64,000 nt of DNA from Pseudomonadota bacterium (lineage in GTDB: Bacteria; Pseudomonadota; Gammaproteobacteria; Steroidobacterales; Steroidobacteraceae): assembly GCA_016720075.1 (NCBI GenBank), contig JADJXW010000021.1, positions 372,001 to 436,000 on the forward strand, given 5' to 3'. The notes below the pieces were generated by a model that made no database searches, was not told the origin of the DNA, and saw nothing but the letters and a program-made list of their open reading frames with translations. Below are positions 1-10,164 of the stretch, in pieces. Every line of letters starts with the position of its first letter. The first letter of the stretch is position 1. Made by a program: the position numbers and the translations under genes.

Positions 1-993
1 TTCGTTCTGCGTGTAGGCCACGTACCTGCCATCCGGGCTCTGGTCGAAGCGCTCGACATCCCAGCGCGCGCCGGGCGTCAGCGACTGCTCGACGCCGGTG
101 TAGATGTCGCGATAGCGCAGCTCGAGGAATTCGCCGCCGCGATCGGATATGAAATAAATGCCGCGTCCATCCTTCGAGAAGCGCGCCTGCGCAACCGATA
201 CCGGGCCGGGCACGGCCGCGGGCGCTCGCGTCGCGGACCTGGATTTACGCCCCTTGCTGGCCGGTGCCGGCGGGGGTGGCAGCGGCTCCAGCCGGGTCTG
301 CGTGCCGGTGGCTACCTCTGCGACGACCAGCTCGCTATCGGCGGCTGATCGGTAGCGGATGAAGGCGATGCGCTTGTCGTCGAACGACCAGTCCTCGACC
401 GACAGCGCCTCGCTGCCGCCGGTCACGACCAGCCGCGGCACGCCGCCAACCTGCACGTCGGTGGTGTAGATGTCGGAGCTGGCGCCGTCGCGGGCGTTGC
501 TGGAAAACGCGATGCGCCGGCCGTCATGCGCGAACACCGGCGCGCCATGCCGCGACTTGCCATCGGTGAGCAGCCGCTCTTCACCCGTAGCCAGGTTGTG
601 CAGCCAGAGCTGGCGGTTCTCGTCGCCACCCTTGTCTCGACCGAACAGCAGCAGGCTGGCATCCTGCGGATGCGACCAGACCGTGGTGAGCGGCTCGCTG
701 CTCCAGGTGAGCTGCTCGCGCATGCCCATCGCGCTGCGCACGCGGTGCAGCTGCGACACATTGGCAAAGCGCGTGGTGATGATGAGGCTGCCGTCGGCCT
801 TCCAGTCCAGGAAGCTGGCGCTGCGCGATTCGAGCCAGCGGCCCAGTTTCAGAGCGTCGTCGCCAGTGGCTGCCGGGATGCCGTCGAAGATGAGGCTGCC
901 CGCTTCGACCCGGGTGGGCGCGGGCGCCTGCGCCGCGGAGGCGCACCATGCAAGGCCGCCCAACAGGGCCGGCAATATCCAACGCTGCTTCAT
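1..993 (-). CDS. S9-family peptidase, N-terminal part (truncated by window edge)
   Basis: The minus-strand frame is open from an ATG at 991-993 to the window start, 331 codons without a stop, so the C-terminal catalytic part lies outside. The start MKQRWILPALLGGLACCASA looks like a Sec signal peptide, so the product is probably periplasmic. The body contains TolB/DPP4-type beta-propeller repeats: a segment reading TDGKSRHGAPVFAHDGRRI, and later FSKDGRGIYFISDRGGE and SPDGRYVAY. This is typical of the propeller in front of an alpha/beta-hydrolase prolyl oligopeptidase domain. The Ser-Asp-His triad cannot be seen here, so family assignment rests on the propeller alone. It is divergent from the reductase gene that follows, with about 35 bp between the starts. 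Confidence 0.75.
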   Translation of the reverse strand, partial: MKQRWILPALLGGLAWCASAAQAPAPTRVEAGSLIFDGIPAATGDDALKLGRWLESRSASFLDWKADGSLIITTRFANVSQLHRVRSAMGMREQLTWSSEPLTTVWSHPQDASLLLFGRDKGGDENRQLWLHNLATGEERLLTDGKSRHGAPVFAHDGRRIAFSSNARDGASSDIYTTDVQVGGVPRLVVTGGSEALSVEDWSFDDKRIAFIRYRSAADSELVVAEVATGTQTRLEPLPPPPAPASKGRKSRSATRAPAAVPGPVSVAQARFSKDGRGIYFISDRGGEFLELRYRDIYTGVEQSLTPGARWDVERFDQSPDGRYVAYTQNE

Positions 994-1028
994 GGGCAGG
1001 CAGTGTAGCGCAGCGGTAAGATCGTTCC

Positions 1029-2000
1029 GTGTCGACCTATCGCGCATTTCGAATCCATGAGCAGGGCGGCGGCGTCGAATCGCTGCCGCTCGAGCCGCCC
1101 GCCGCGGGCGAGGTGCTGATCCGCGTGCACTGGTCGGGCATCAACTACAAGGATGCGCTGGCGGTGACCGGCAAGGGTCGCATCGTGCGTCGCTTTCCGC
1201 TCACAGGTGGCGTCGATCTTTCCGGTGTGGTTGAAGCATCGGCCGCGCCGGAGTTCGCGCCCGGTGATGCCGTGCTGGTCACCGGCTGCGGGCTGTCGGA
1301 AGTGCGCGATGGCGGCTATGCCGAATACGCGCGCGTGCCCGCCGAGGCGGTGATCCGGCTGTCCCAGAATTTCTCGCTGCGCGATGTGATGGTGCTGGGC
1401 ACGGCGGGGTTTGCCGCGGCGCTTGCCATCCACCAGCTCGAGCACAACGGACTTGCGCCGGGCCAGGGGCCGGTGGCCGTCACCGGCGCCAGTGGTGGCG
1501 TGGGCTGCATCGCCATCGACATGCTGGCGCGGCGCGGCCATGAAGTGGTGGCGTTCACGCGCAAACCGGAAGCCGCGCCGCTGCTGCGCGAACTGGGCGC
1601 GAGCGAAGTGCACGCGTTCGAGACCAGCAGCCGGCCGCTGGAGGTCGAGCGCTGGGCCGGCGCGGTGGACAACGTGGGCGGCGAGGTGCTGAGCACGCTG
1701 CTGCGCGCGACGAAGGGCTGGGGCGGTGTGGCGGCGGTGGGCCTGGCCGGTGGCGCTGAACTCACCGTGAGCCTGATGCCCTTCCTGCTGCGCGGCGTGA
1801 ACCTGCTGGGCGTGAACTCCGCCGCCACGCGGCGCGACAAACGCGTGCTGCTGTGGCAGCGCATCGCCACCGACCTTGCGCCGCGCCATCTCGACCGCAT
1901 CGCCACGGCCACGGTGGGCCTCGATGATCTGCCCGCGACCTGCGCGAAGATCCTCTCCGGCGCGCACATCGGGCGCACGCTCGTGAAGGTGGGCGCATGA
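1029..2000 (+). CDS. acuI: Acrylyl-CoA reductase/YhdH-type zinc-free medium-chain oxidoreductase
   Basis: A 323-residue MDR-superfamily protein. The N-terminal GroES-like domain contains SGINYKDALAVTGKG and FPLTGGVDLSGVV, signatures of the AcuI/YhdH branch (NADPH-dependent acryloyl-CoA reductase). The Rossmann domain has the nucleotide-binding stretch VTGASGGVGCIAIDMLA near residue 155, and GTAGFAAALAIHQLE in front of it. Catalytic and structural zinc ligands are absent, as usual for this branch. The start is GTG at 1029. The 3' end overlaps the next gene by 4 bp (ATGA), so they are translationally coupled. The exact substrate is inferred from family only. Confidence 0.85.
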   Translation: MSTYRAFRIHEQGGGVESLPLEPPAAGEVLIRVHWSGINYKDALAVTGKGRIVRRFPLTGGVDLSGVVEASAAPEFAPGDAVLVTGCGLSEVRDGGYAEYARVPAEAVIRLSQNFSLRDVMVLGTAGFAAALAIHQLEHNGLAPGQGPVAVTGASGGVGCIAIDMLARRGHEVVAFTRKPEAAPLLRELGASEVHAFETSSRPLEVERWAGAVDNVGGEVLSTLLRATKGWGGVAAVGLAGGAELTVSLMPFLLRGVNLLGVNSAATRRDKRVLLWQRIATDLAPRHLDRIATATVGLDDLPATCAKILSGAHIGRTLVKVGA

Positions 2001-2539
2001 ACGTGGAGACCGATGCCATCGCGCGGCAGCGGTTGCTGGTGGTGCTGGCTGCGCTGCTGGAAGGCCTGTATGACGACGCGGCGGTGAGCGTGCTCGAGAA
2101 GTTGAGGCCCGCCGACATGCGATCCGGCGGCGCCCGCATCCCGGGCACTTCATATGAGTTGCCTCCGCTCACGGCCGCGCGCGCGATGCAGCAGCTGCTG
2201 GCGCTGCGCGGCGTCACAACGGCCGGCGCGCTGCTGCAGGCGCTGGCCGATGCGGATGTGGCCGCGCGCCTTGCGGCGCTCACCGGCAAGCAGCCGCCCC
2301 TGGTGGGCGCGTTGTATCCGCTGTGCACGGGTGATCTGTCGCTGCCGGGCAGCGAATCCCTGCGCAGCGCGCTCTTGAGGCTCTATGTTGTGTGCGAGAA
2401 GGTGTTCACGCTCACGCACATGCGCCGCATCGACGCGCTGCTTTACGACTGGGGCCAGTCGCCGCAGCAGATGGACGGCATGCCCGTGCAGAAATTCATC
2501 GCGCAGTTCGTGCGCAACGCGCCGCCGCCCCATGGCTGA
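1997..2539 (+). CDS. Hypothetical protein (180 aa), coupled to acuI and rsmG
   Basis: I do not recognise this protein. It is 180 residues, leucine- and alanine-rich, predicted mostly alpha-helical, with no signal peptide or membrane segment, hence probably cytoplasmic. It starts at an ATGA overlap with the reductase gene, and its TGA at 2537-2539 shares bases with the rsmG ATG (TGATG), so it is translated as the middle member of a three-gene string. High GC and third-position bias match the neighbours, so this is a genuine coding region. No motif allows a function to be proposed. Confidence 0.7.
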   Translation: MNVETDAIARQRLLVVLAALLEGLYDDAAVSVLEKLRPADMRSGGARIPGTSYELPPLTAARAMQQLLALRGVTTAGALLQALADADVAARLAALTGKQPPLVGALYPLCTGDLSLPGSESLRSALLRLYVVCEKVFTLTHMRRIDALLYDWGQSPQQMDGMPVQKFIAQFVRNAPPPHG

Positions 2540-3195
2540 TGCCCGCCGCGCTGGCGCGCGGCGCCGCGCAACTGGGCGTCGCGCTGGATGAATCGCAGCG
2601 TTCGCAGCTGCTGAAGCTCGCCACCGAGCTGCTGCGCTGGAACAAGGCCTACAACCTCACCGCGATCACCGACCCCGATGCCGTGCTCACGCATCATCTG
2701 CTCGACTCGCTGGCCGTGGCGGCGGACCTTCACGGCACCGCCGTGGCCGATGTGGGCACCGGCGCGGGTTTCCCCGGCCTGCCGCTGGCCATCGTCCACC
2801 CCGCGCGGCAGTTCACGCTGATCGACACCGTGGACAAGAAGCTGCGCTTCATCGACCACGCGGTGCGCGAGCTGGGCCTTGCCAACGTGAAGACGCTGCA
2901 TGCGCGCGTGGAAACGCTGCAGCCCGGGCGGGGCGCCACGCGGACCTTCGATACCGTGATCAGTCGCGCCTTCGCGCCGCTGCCGCGGATGCTGCAGCTG
3001 GTGGATCCGCTGTGCGATGAGCGCACCCGGGTGCTGGCCATGGTGGGGCGCTGGCCCCCGGCCGATGCGGCCGAGGCGGTGATCCCGGATGGGTGGCGCC
3101 TGGAGAGCGAGCGGCCGCTCTCAGTGCCGGGCCTGGCGGCCGAGCGGCATATACTCTGCCTGATGCGAAGCCCAAACCCTGCCGCCGGCCACTGA
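2539..3195 (+). CDS. rsmG: 16S rRNA (guanine-527-N7)-methyltransferase RsmG
   Basis: RsmG (GidB) methylates N7 of G527 in 16S rRNA using S-adenosylmethionine. The SAM-binding motif DVGTGAGFPG lies at residues 71-80, preceded by WNKAYNLTAITDPD and HHLLDSLAV, both hallmark RsmG segments. FDTVISRAFAPL follows at about 150. Length (218 aa) is normal. I chose the ATG at 2539 because it overlaps the preceding stop and gives the family's usual N-terminus. The neighbours parA and parB, then the atp operon, form the classical gammaproteobacterial order near the replication origin. Confidence 0.95.
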   Translation: MPAALARGAAQLGVALDESQRSQLLKLATELLRWNKAYNLTAITDPDAVLTHHLLDSLAVAADLHGTAVADVGTGAGFPGLPLAIVHPARQFTLIDTVDKKLRFIDHAVRELGLANVKTLHARVETLQPGRGATRTFDTVISRAFAPLPRMLQLVDPLCDERTRVLAMVGRWPPADAAEAVIPDGWRLESERPLSVPGLAAERHILCLMRSPNPAAGH

Positions 3196-3197
3196 CG

Positions 3198-4001
3198 ATG
3201 CAACGCGTCATCGCCATTGCCAACCAGAAGGGCGGGGTGGGCAAGACCACCACGGCCGTGAACCTGGCCGCGTCGCTCGCGGCCACGCAGCGCCGCGTGC
3301 TGCTCATCGACCTGGATCCCCAGGGCAATGCCACCATGGGCTGCGGCGTCGAGAAATCCGGCGTCGAAAAGGGCAGCTGCGAGATGCTGCTGGGCGAGTG
3401 CACGGCGCAGGAGGCCATCGTGCCCGTCGAGGGCGCGAGCTTCTGGGTGATTCCCACCAACCAGGACCTGACCAGCGCCGAGGTCCGCCTGCTCACCGGC
3501 GCCGAGGGGCGCGAGCAGCGGCTGCGCGAGGCGCTGGCGCCGGTGCGCGGCAATTACGACGTGATCATCATCGATTGCCCGCCGTCGCTGAACATGCTGA
3601 CGCTCAATGCGCTGGTGGCGGCCGACAGCGTGATCGTGCCGATGCAGTGCGAGTACTACGCGCTCGAGGGCCTCTCGGCGCTCACCGCCACCATCGAGCA
3701 GGTGCGCGAGGCGGTGAATCCCGACCTGCACATCGAAGGCATACTGCGCACCATGTATGACCCCCGCAACAACCTTTCCACCGAAGTGTCGGCGCAGCTG
3801 CTGACGCATTTCGGCGATGCCGTGTTCCGCACGGTGATCCCGCGCAATGTGCGGCTGGCCGAGGCGCCGTCGTTCGGCAAGCCGGCGCTGCTGCACGACA
3901 AGGATTCGCGCGGCGCGCTGGCGTACCTCGCCCTCGCGGGGGAAATGATCCGGCGCGAGGAAGAAGCGCAGGCCGCCACGCCTGCCGGGGCTGAATCGTG
4001 A
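3198..4001 (+). CDS. parA: Chromosome-partitioning ATPase ParA/Soj
   Basis: A 267-residue Walker-type ATPase that moves ParB-parS complexes during chromosome segregation and acts on the nucleoid. The deviant Walker A motif KGGVGKTT is at residues 11-18, with the signature lysine. IDLDPQGNAT (switch I region) is near 45, and Walker B VIIIDCPPSLNML is near 125. IPRNVRLAEAPSFGKP near 215 is typical of chromosomal Soj-type ParA. The gene begins 2 bp after rsmG and overlaps parB by 4 bp, so the three are co-transcribed. Confidence 0.96.
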   Translation: MQRVIAIANQKGGVGKTTTAVNLAASLAATQRRVLLIDLDPQGNATMGCGVEKSGVEKGSCEMLLGECTAQEAIVPVEGASFWVIPTNQDLTSAEVRLLTGAEGREQRLREALAPVRGNYDVIIIDCPPSLNMLTLNALVAADSVIVPMQCEYYALEGLSALTATIEQVREAVNPDLHIEGILRTMYDPRNNLSTEVSAQLLTHFGDAVFRTVIPRNVRLAEAPSFGKPALLHDKDSRGALAYLALAGEMIRREEEAQAATPAGAES

Positions 4002-4984
4002 GCGAGAAGAAGCCGGCTTTGGGACGCGGACTTGCCGATCTGCTCGGCGCCTCGCGCGCACGCGCGGCAACGCCCGCGGCGCCAGTGCCCGTGGCGCCGC
4101 CCGCCACTTCGGGCGCGCCCACGAGTGCCGCGGCCAGCGCCGCCGCAGCGCCGCGCGGCAACGGCGATGAACTGGCGCATCTGCCACTCGATGTGCTGCA
4201 GCGGGGCAAGTACCAGCCGCGCGTGGACATGCGGCAGGAAGCGCTGGAAGAGCTGGCCATTTCCATCCGCAACCAGGGACTTATCCAGCCCATCGTCGTA
4301 CGGCCTTTGCAGGAGGCCGGCACCACAAGTCGGAGTTCCACCCTCCGCTACGAAATCATCGCCGGCGAACGCCGCTGGCGCGCCGCGCAGATCGCGGGCC
4401 TCAAGACAATCCCCGCGCTGATCCGCCGCGTGGCCGACGATGCGGCCATCGCGATGGCGCTGATCGAGAACATCCAGCGCGAAGACCTGAACCCGCTCGA
4501 GGAAGCGCGCGCGCTCGAGCGCCTCATCGCCGAGTTCAACGTGACGCATCAACAGGCCGCCGATGCGGTGGGTCGATCACGCGCCGCGGTCAGCAATCTG
4601 CTGCGCCTGCTCGAGCTCGCGCCTGCCGTTGCGATGATGGTCGAGAAGCGCCAGCTCGAGATGGGTCACGCGCGTGCATTGCTGGGCGTCGCCAATCGTC
4701 AGCAGCAGGTGCATCTGGCGGAACAGGTTGCCCGCGAAGGGCTGTCGGTGCGCGCCACCGAGGCGCTGGTGCGCAAGCTCGCTGCTCCCGCCGATGCGCC
4801 GTCAACGGCACCGGTTGCTGCGACGCACAAAACTGACCCCAACGTCGCCGCACTGCAGCAAGACCTGACCGAGCGCCTTGGTGCCAAGGTATTGATTCAG
4901 CAGGGATCTGGCGGCAAGGGAAAGCTGATCGTCAGCTACAACAGCCTGGACGAGCTGGACGGCATCCTCGGCCATATCCGTTGA
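3998..4984 (+). CDS. parB: Chromosome-partitioning protein ParB/Spo0J
   Basis: A 328-residue parS-binding CTP-dependent clamp. The N-terminus KPALGRGLADLLG is the usual ParA-interacting segment, followed by an Ala/Pro-rich linker. The ParB/Srx domain contains RGKYQPR, the GERRWRAAQIAG motif around residue 125 and ENIQREDLNPLEEARA near 157. A helix-turn-helix follows (HQQAADAVGRSRAAVSNLLRL), then the C-terminal dimerisation domain. It starts with GTG (4-bp overlap with parA). No parS site was identified by eye in the window. Confidence 0.95.
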   Translation: MSEKKPALGRGLADLLGASRARAATPAAPVPVAPPATSGAPTSAAASAAAAPRGNGDELAHLPLDVLQRGKYQPRVDMRQEALEELAISIRNQGLIQPIVVRPLQEAGTTSRSSTLRYEIIAGERRWRAAQIAGLKTIPALIRRVADDAAIAMALIENIQREDLNPLEEARALERLIAEFNVTHQQAADAVGRSRAAVSNLLRLLELAPAVAMMVEKRQLEMGHARALLGVANRQQQVHLAEQVAREGLSVRATEALVRKLAAPADAPSTAPVAATHKTDPNVAALQQDLTERLGAKVLIQQGSGGKGKLIVSYNSLDELDGILGHIR

Positions 4985-5007
4985 CAATAGCTGCCTAAGC
5001 ATTGACC

Positions 5008-5036
5008 TTGCTCCTGCCCTAGGCAGTCCGTATACT
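5008..5036 (+). promoter_or_regulatory. Sigma70-type promoter of the atp operon
   Basis: TTGCTC at 5008-5013 and TATACT at 5031-5036 are separated by exactly 17 bp, and lie about 33 bp upstream of the atpI start. A short inverted repeat (CTGCC/GGCAG, 5014-5026) fills the spacer and could bind a regulator. A longer repeat CTGCCTA (4991-4997)/TAGGCAG (5020-5026) could be the end of the parB transcript. Boxes are seen directly; use is inferred. Confidence 0.6.
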
Positions 5037-5069
5037 GCGCGCGCTTTCAAGGCCACCGGACCCCCAAGG

Positions 5070-5456
5070 ATGCTCGCGCGCGACCCGGCAACACGTCGAC
5101 TCGCTGCGCGGATTCTCGGAGCCCAGGCGGCCACGACGATCGTGATCGCTGCGCTGTGTCTGGTCTTTGCGGGCCGGACACAGGCTCTGTCGGCACTGGC
5201 CGGCGGAGGAATCGGGCTGGTCGCAAACGCCTACATGAGTTTCTCCGCACTGCGCCCCATCTCGGGCGCGGCGGGTGCGCTCGGCAGGTTGATGTTTGCC
5301 CAGCTGGTGAAGGTGGCGCTGACGGTGGGCGGCATGCTCATCGTCGCGCAGGGCAAGTGGGCCAGCTGGCCCGTGCTCATCCTCGCCTACGCCGCGACGC
5401 TGTTTGTGTTCTGGCTCGTGCCGGTGCTGCAGATGCGCACGCGCCGGGCCGGATGA
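5070..5456 (+). CDS. atpI: ATP synthase subunit I (AtpI-like)
   Basis: A 128-residue membrane protein with four hydrophobic stretches, located directly before atpB, the standard place of the atpI gene. Subunit I helps c-ring assembly and is not part of the mature enzyme. Conservation in this family is low; the assignment rests on size, topology (segments around residues 20-40, 45-60, 78-95, 100-120) and operon position. The start ATG at 5070 follows a GGA-containing leader. Confidence 0.8.
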   Translation: MLARDPATRRLAARILGAQAATTIVIAALCLVFAGRTQALSALAGGGIGLVANAYMSFSALRPISGAAGALGRLMFAQLVKVALTVGGMLIVAQGKWASWPVLILAYAATLFVFWLVPVLQMRTRRAG

Positions 5457-5492
5457 GAGACGGGACAATGGTTTTCAGGAAGACGAAGAACG

Positions 5493-6332
5493 ATGGCTGC
5501 TGAACACGGCGCGGAACACGCGGCTCCCTCCGCCACGGACTACATCAACCACCACATGACTCACCTCACGGTGGGCGAGGGGTTCTGGTCCTGGCACGTG
5601 GACACGCTGATCATGTCGGCGGCGCTCGCGCTGCTGGTGATGTTCGTGCTCGGCCGCGCCGCGCGCCAGGCCACCTCCGGCGTTCCCAGCCGCTTCGTGT
5701 GCTTCATCGAGATCGTGTTCGAGTTCATCGACAACCTCGTCGGCGAGATCTACCACGGCAACCGCAAGTTCCTGGTGGCGCTGGCGCTGTCGCTGTTCAC
5801 GTGGATCGTCGCGATGAACACGATGGACCTGCTGCCGCTCGACCTGCCGGCCAACATCGCGGGCGCGATGGGCTACGAGCATGCGTTCTGGCGCGTGCTG
5901 CCCACCGCCGACCTGAACGGCACGCTGGCCATGGCGCTGGTGGTGCTGGTGCTCGTCATCGGCGCGTCGATCCGCGCGAAGGGCCTGGGTGGCTACGGGC
6001 ACGAGTGGGTCTCGGCGCCATTCGGCTCGCACCCGGTGCTGTGGATCCCCAACATCTTCCTGAACGCGGTGGAACTGCTGGCCAAGCCCGTGTCGCTGGC
6101 CATGCGACTGTTCGGCAACATGTTCGCCGGCGAGCTGCTGTTCATGCTGATTGCACTGCTGGGCCTTGCCGCCGCGCAGGCCAGCGGCATCGCATTCGGC
6201 GCTTTCTTCATCGGTCAGGTGGCGCTCGCCACGGGATGGGCGATCTTCCACATCCTGATCGTGCTGCTGCAGGCCTACATCTTCACCGTGCTGCCCATCG
6301 TGTACATCTCGATGGCCGAGCAACATCACTAG
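5493..6332 (+). CDS. atpB: F1Fo ATP synthase subunit a
   Basis: The 279-residue Fo subunit a provides the two half-channels for protons. The essential arginine is R205 in SLAMRLFGNMFAGELL (residues 201-216), followed by the polar helix ending AYIFTVLPIVYISMAEQHH. Five to six membrane helices are evident. NTMDLLPLDLP near 109 is typical of proteobacterial subunit a. It is the first structural gene of the operon, followed 44 bp later by atpE. Confidence 0.96.
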   Translation: MAAEHGAEHAAPSATDYINHHMTHLTVGEGFWSWHVDTLIMSAALALLVMFVLGRAARQATSGVPSRFVCFIEIVFEFIDNLVGEIYHGNRKFLVALALSLFTWIVAMNTMDLLPLDLPANIAGAMGYEHAFWRVLPTADLNGTLAMALVVLVLVIGASIRAKGLGGYGHEWVSAPFGSHPVLWIPNIFLNAVELLAKPVSLAMRLFGNMFAGELLFMLIALLGLAAAQASGIAFGAFFIGQVALATGWAIFHILIVLLQAYIFTVLPIVYISMAEQHH

Positions 6333-6376
6333 TCTGTTCTTGTTTATCGCTTTGACTTTCGACCAGGAGTATTGAA

Positions 6377-6640
6377 ATGGAAGCTACCGCAATCGTTCAG
6401 GGTTACATGGCTCTCGGCATCGGCCTGATCATCGGCCTGGGCGCCATCGGCGCCTGCATCGGCATCGGCATCATGGGCGCCAAGTTCCTCGAGTCTTCGG
6501 CCCGCCAGCCCGAGCTGACCCCGAAGCTGCAGCAGAGCATGTTCCTGCTGGCCGGCCTCATCGACGCCGCGTTCCTCATCGGCGTGGGTCTGGCGATGAT
6601 GTTCGCGTTCGGCAACCCGCTGCTCAGCAAGCTGGCTTAA
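6377..6640 (+). CDS. atpE: F1Fo ATP synthase subunit c
   Basis: The 87-residue proteolipid forms the rotor ring. Two membrane hairpin helices are joined by the polar loop SSARQPE (R43, Q44, P45). The proton-carrying carboxylate is D63 in GLIDAAFLIGVGLAMMF. The first helix has the glycine-rich packing motif GACIGIGIMGAKF. Lack of the extra Na+-binding ligands in helix 1 and helix 2 points to a proton-driven enzyme. A strong AGGAG ribosome site lies upstream of the ATG (6362-6376 region), as expected for the most abundant subunit. Confidence 0.96.
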   Translation: MEATAIVQGYMALGIGLIIGLGAIGACIGIGIMGAKFLESSARQPELTPKLQQSMFLLAGLIDAAFLIGVGLAMMFAFGNPLLSKLA

Positions 6641-6681
6641 GGCTGATCGAACCGTACTGACGCTGCGCTCCCGGAGCCGCC

Positions 6682-7152
6682 ATGGACATCAACGCTACAT
6701 TCATCGGGCAGATCATCGCTTTCCTGATCCTGCTCTGGTTCATCTTCAAGTTCATCGTGCCGCCGTTCTCGGTGGCCATCGATGCGCGGCAGAAGAAGAT
6801 CGCGGAGGGGCTTTCGGCCGCCGATCGTGGCCAGAAGAGCCTGGATGAAGCCAAGGCGCGCGCCGAAGACGTGATCCGCGAGGCGCGTGACCGCGCCAAC
6901 CAGATCGTCGACGCGGCATCGAAGCGCTCGAACGAGCTCGTCGAGGCCGCGAAGCAGAGCGCGCTGACCGAGGGCGACCGCCTGGTCGCCGCCGCCAAGC
7001 AGCAGATCGAGCTCGAAACGGCGAAGGCGCGTGAAGCGCTGCGCCGCGAAGTGGCGGATCTGGCCGTGAAGTCGGCGGCCAAGGTGCTGGGCCGGGAGAT
7101 CGATCCGGCCAAGCACGCCGACATCCTCGGCAAGCTCGCCACGGAGATCTAA
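6682..7152 (+). CDS. atpF: F1Fo ATP synthase subunit b
   Basis: A 156-residue peripheral stalk subunit. It starts MDINATFIGQIIAFLILLWF, a single N-terminal membrane helix, and continues as a long charged alpha helix rich in Ala, Lys, Glu and Arg that dimerises and contacts delta. Length matches the standard 156 aa of gammaproteobacteria. It ends one base before the atpH start, so translation is coupled. Confidence 0.95.
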   Translation: MDINATFIGQIIAFLILLWFIFKFIVPPFSVAIDARQKKIAEGLSAADRGQKSLDEAKARAEDVIREARDRANQIVDAASKRSNELVEAAKQSALTEGDRLVAAAKQQIELETAKAREALRREVADLAVKSAAKVLGREIDPAKHADILGKLATEI

Positions 7153-7689
7153 GTGGCAGACCGTCTCACCGTCGCGCGTCCGTACGCCAAGGCCGCTTTC
7201 GCGCAGGCAAAGGCCTCCGGAAACTTGAGCTCCTGGTCGGAGGCCCTGGCCCGCGCCGCGGCGACGGTCAGCGACGAGCGCGTGCGCGGCCTGTTCGGCA
7301 GCCCGAAGGTGACGGCGGCGAAGCTGGCGGAACTGGTCAGCGACGTGGCCGGCAACCAACTCAGCCCCGACGGACGCAATTTCATTGCGCTGCTGGCCGA
7401 GAACAAGCGCCTGCCCTTCCTGCCCGAGATCTCGCACATCTTCGATGCGCTCAAGGCGGATGCCGAGCGCGTGGTGGATGTGTCGATCACCTCTGCCGCG
7501 CCGATGGGCGCGGACGAGCAGGGCAAGCTGGTTGCGGCGCTGGAGAAGCGCTTCGACCGCAAGGTTCGGGTTGAAGCGGCGGTTGATTCGTCGCTGATCG
7601 GTGGCGCCGTGGTGCGCGCCGGCGACCTGACCATCGATGGTTCCGTGAAGGCGCGCCTGGCGCGCCTCGCGCAGGACCTCACGGCTTAA
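7153..7689 (+). CDS. atpH: F1Fo ATP synthase subunit delta
   Basis: A 178-residue delta subunit linking the b stalk to the F1 head. The N-terminal ARPYAKAAFAQAK motif is characteristic, and the C-terminal domain carries SLIGGAVVRAGDLTIDGSVK followed by LARL, the OSCP/delta signature. It begins with GTG immediately after the atpF stop and ends 29 bp before atpA. Confidence 0.95.
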   Translation: MADRLTVARPYAKAAFAQAKASGNLSSWSEALARAAATVSDERVRGLFGSPKVTAAKLAELVSDVAGNQLSPDGRNFIALLAENKRLPFLPEISHIFDALKADAERVVDVSITSAAPMGADEQGKLVAALEKRFDRKVRVEAAVDSSLIGGAVVRAGDLTIDGSVKARLARLAQDLTA

Positions 7690-7718
7690 ACGGATTCTTT
7701 TCAAAGGACTAACAAGTC

Positions 7719-9257
<1,539 letters not shown>

Positions 9258-9269
9258 AAAGAGAACGCG

Positions 9270-10130
9270 ATGGCCGGCACCAAGGAAATCCGCAACCAGA
9301 TCGCGAGTGTCAAAAGCACTCAGAAGATCACCAAGGCCATGCAGATGGTCGCGACGAGCAAGATGCGTCGCGCCCAGGACCGCATGAAGCTGGCCCGTCC
9401 GTACGCCGACAAGATCCGCAGCGTGATCGGCAACCTGCACCATGCGAATCCGGACTACCGGCATCCGTTCATGGCCACGCGCGAAGCCAAGAACGTCGGC
9501 ATCATCGTGATCAGCACCGATCGCGGACTTGCCGGTGGCCTCAACGCCAACCTGTTCCGCCAGACGCTGATCCAGATCAAGGACTGGCAGGCCAAGGGCG
9601 CCGGCGTGAACCTGTGCCTCATCGGCGCGAAGGGCGTGGCGTTCTTCCGCCGCCTGAACCTGCCCGTCATGGCCAGCGTCACGGGCATGGGCGACAAGCC
9701 GCATGTGAACGACCTGATCGGCACCGTGAAGGTGATGCTCGACGCGTACCGCGAGGGCAAGATCGACCGGCTGTTCCTGGTGAACGCCGAGTTCGTGAAC
9801 ACGATGACGCAGAAGTCCACGGTGACGCAGCTGCTGCCGGTGGAGCCCACCGACAAGGGCCAGCTGCAGGACATGTGGGACTACATCTACGAGCCGTCGG
9901 CCGCGGACATCCTCGATGGCCTGCTGATGCGCTACGTGGAATCGCAGGTCTATCGCGGCGCCGTCGAGAACGTGGCCAGTGAAATGGCCGCGCGCATGGT
10001 CGCGATGAAGGCCGCGACCGACAACGCAGGCAAGCTCATCCACGAGCTGCAGCTGATCTACAACAAGGCCCGCCAGGCGGCGATCACCACCGAGCTCGCG
10101 GAAATCGTGGGCGGCGCGGCAGCGGTCTGA
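9270..10130 (+). CDS. atpG: F1Fo ATP synthase subunit gamma
   Basis: The 286-residue central shaft of F1. The N-terminal helix starts MAGTKEIRNQIASVKSTQKI and continues KAMQMVATSKMRRAQ; the C-terminal helix has KAATDNAGKLIHELQLIYNK and ends ARQAAITTELAEIVGGA. Both segments form the antiparallel coiled coil inside the alpha-beta hexamer. The central GLAGGLNANLF motif is also present. It starts 12 bp after atpA. Confidence 0.96.
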   Translation: MAGTKEIRNQIASVKSTQKITKAMQMVATSKMRRAQDRMKLARPYADKIRSVIGNLHHANPDYRHPFMATREAKNVGIIVISTDRGLAGGLNANLFRQTLIQIKDWQAKGAGVNLCLIGAKGVAFFRRLNLPVMASVTGMGDKPHVNDLIGTVKVMLDAYREGKIDRLFLVNAEFVNTMTQKSTVTQLLPVEPTDKGQLQDMWDYIYEPSAADILDGLLMRYVESQVYRGAVENVASEMAARMVAMKAATDNAGKLIHELQLIYNKARQAAITTELAEIVGGAAAV

Positions 10131-10164
10131 AGGCCGCACGAAAAGAATTCCAGAGGAAGACACC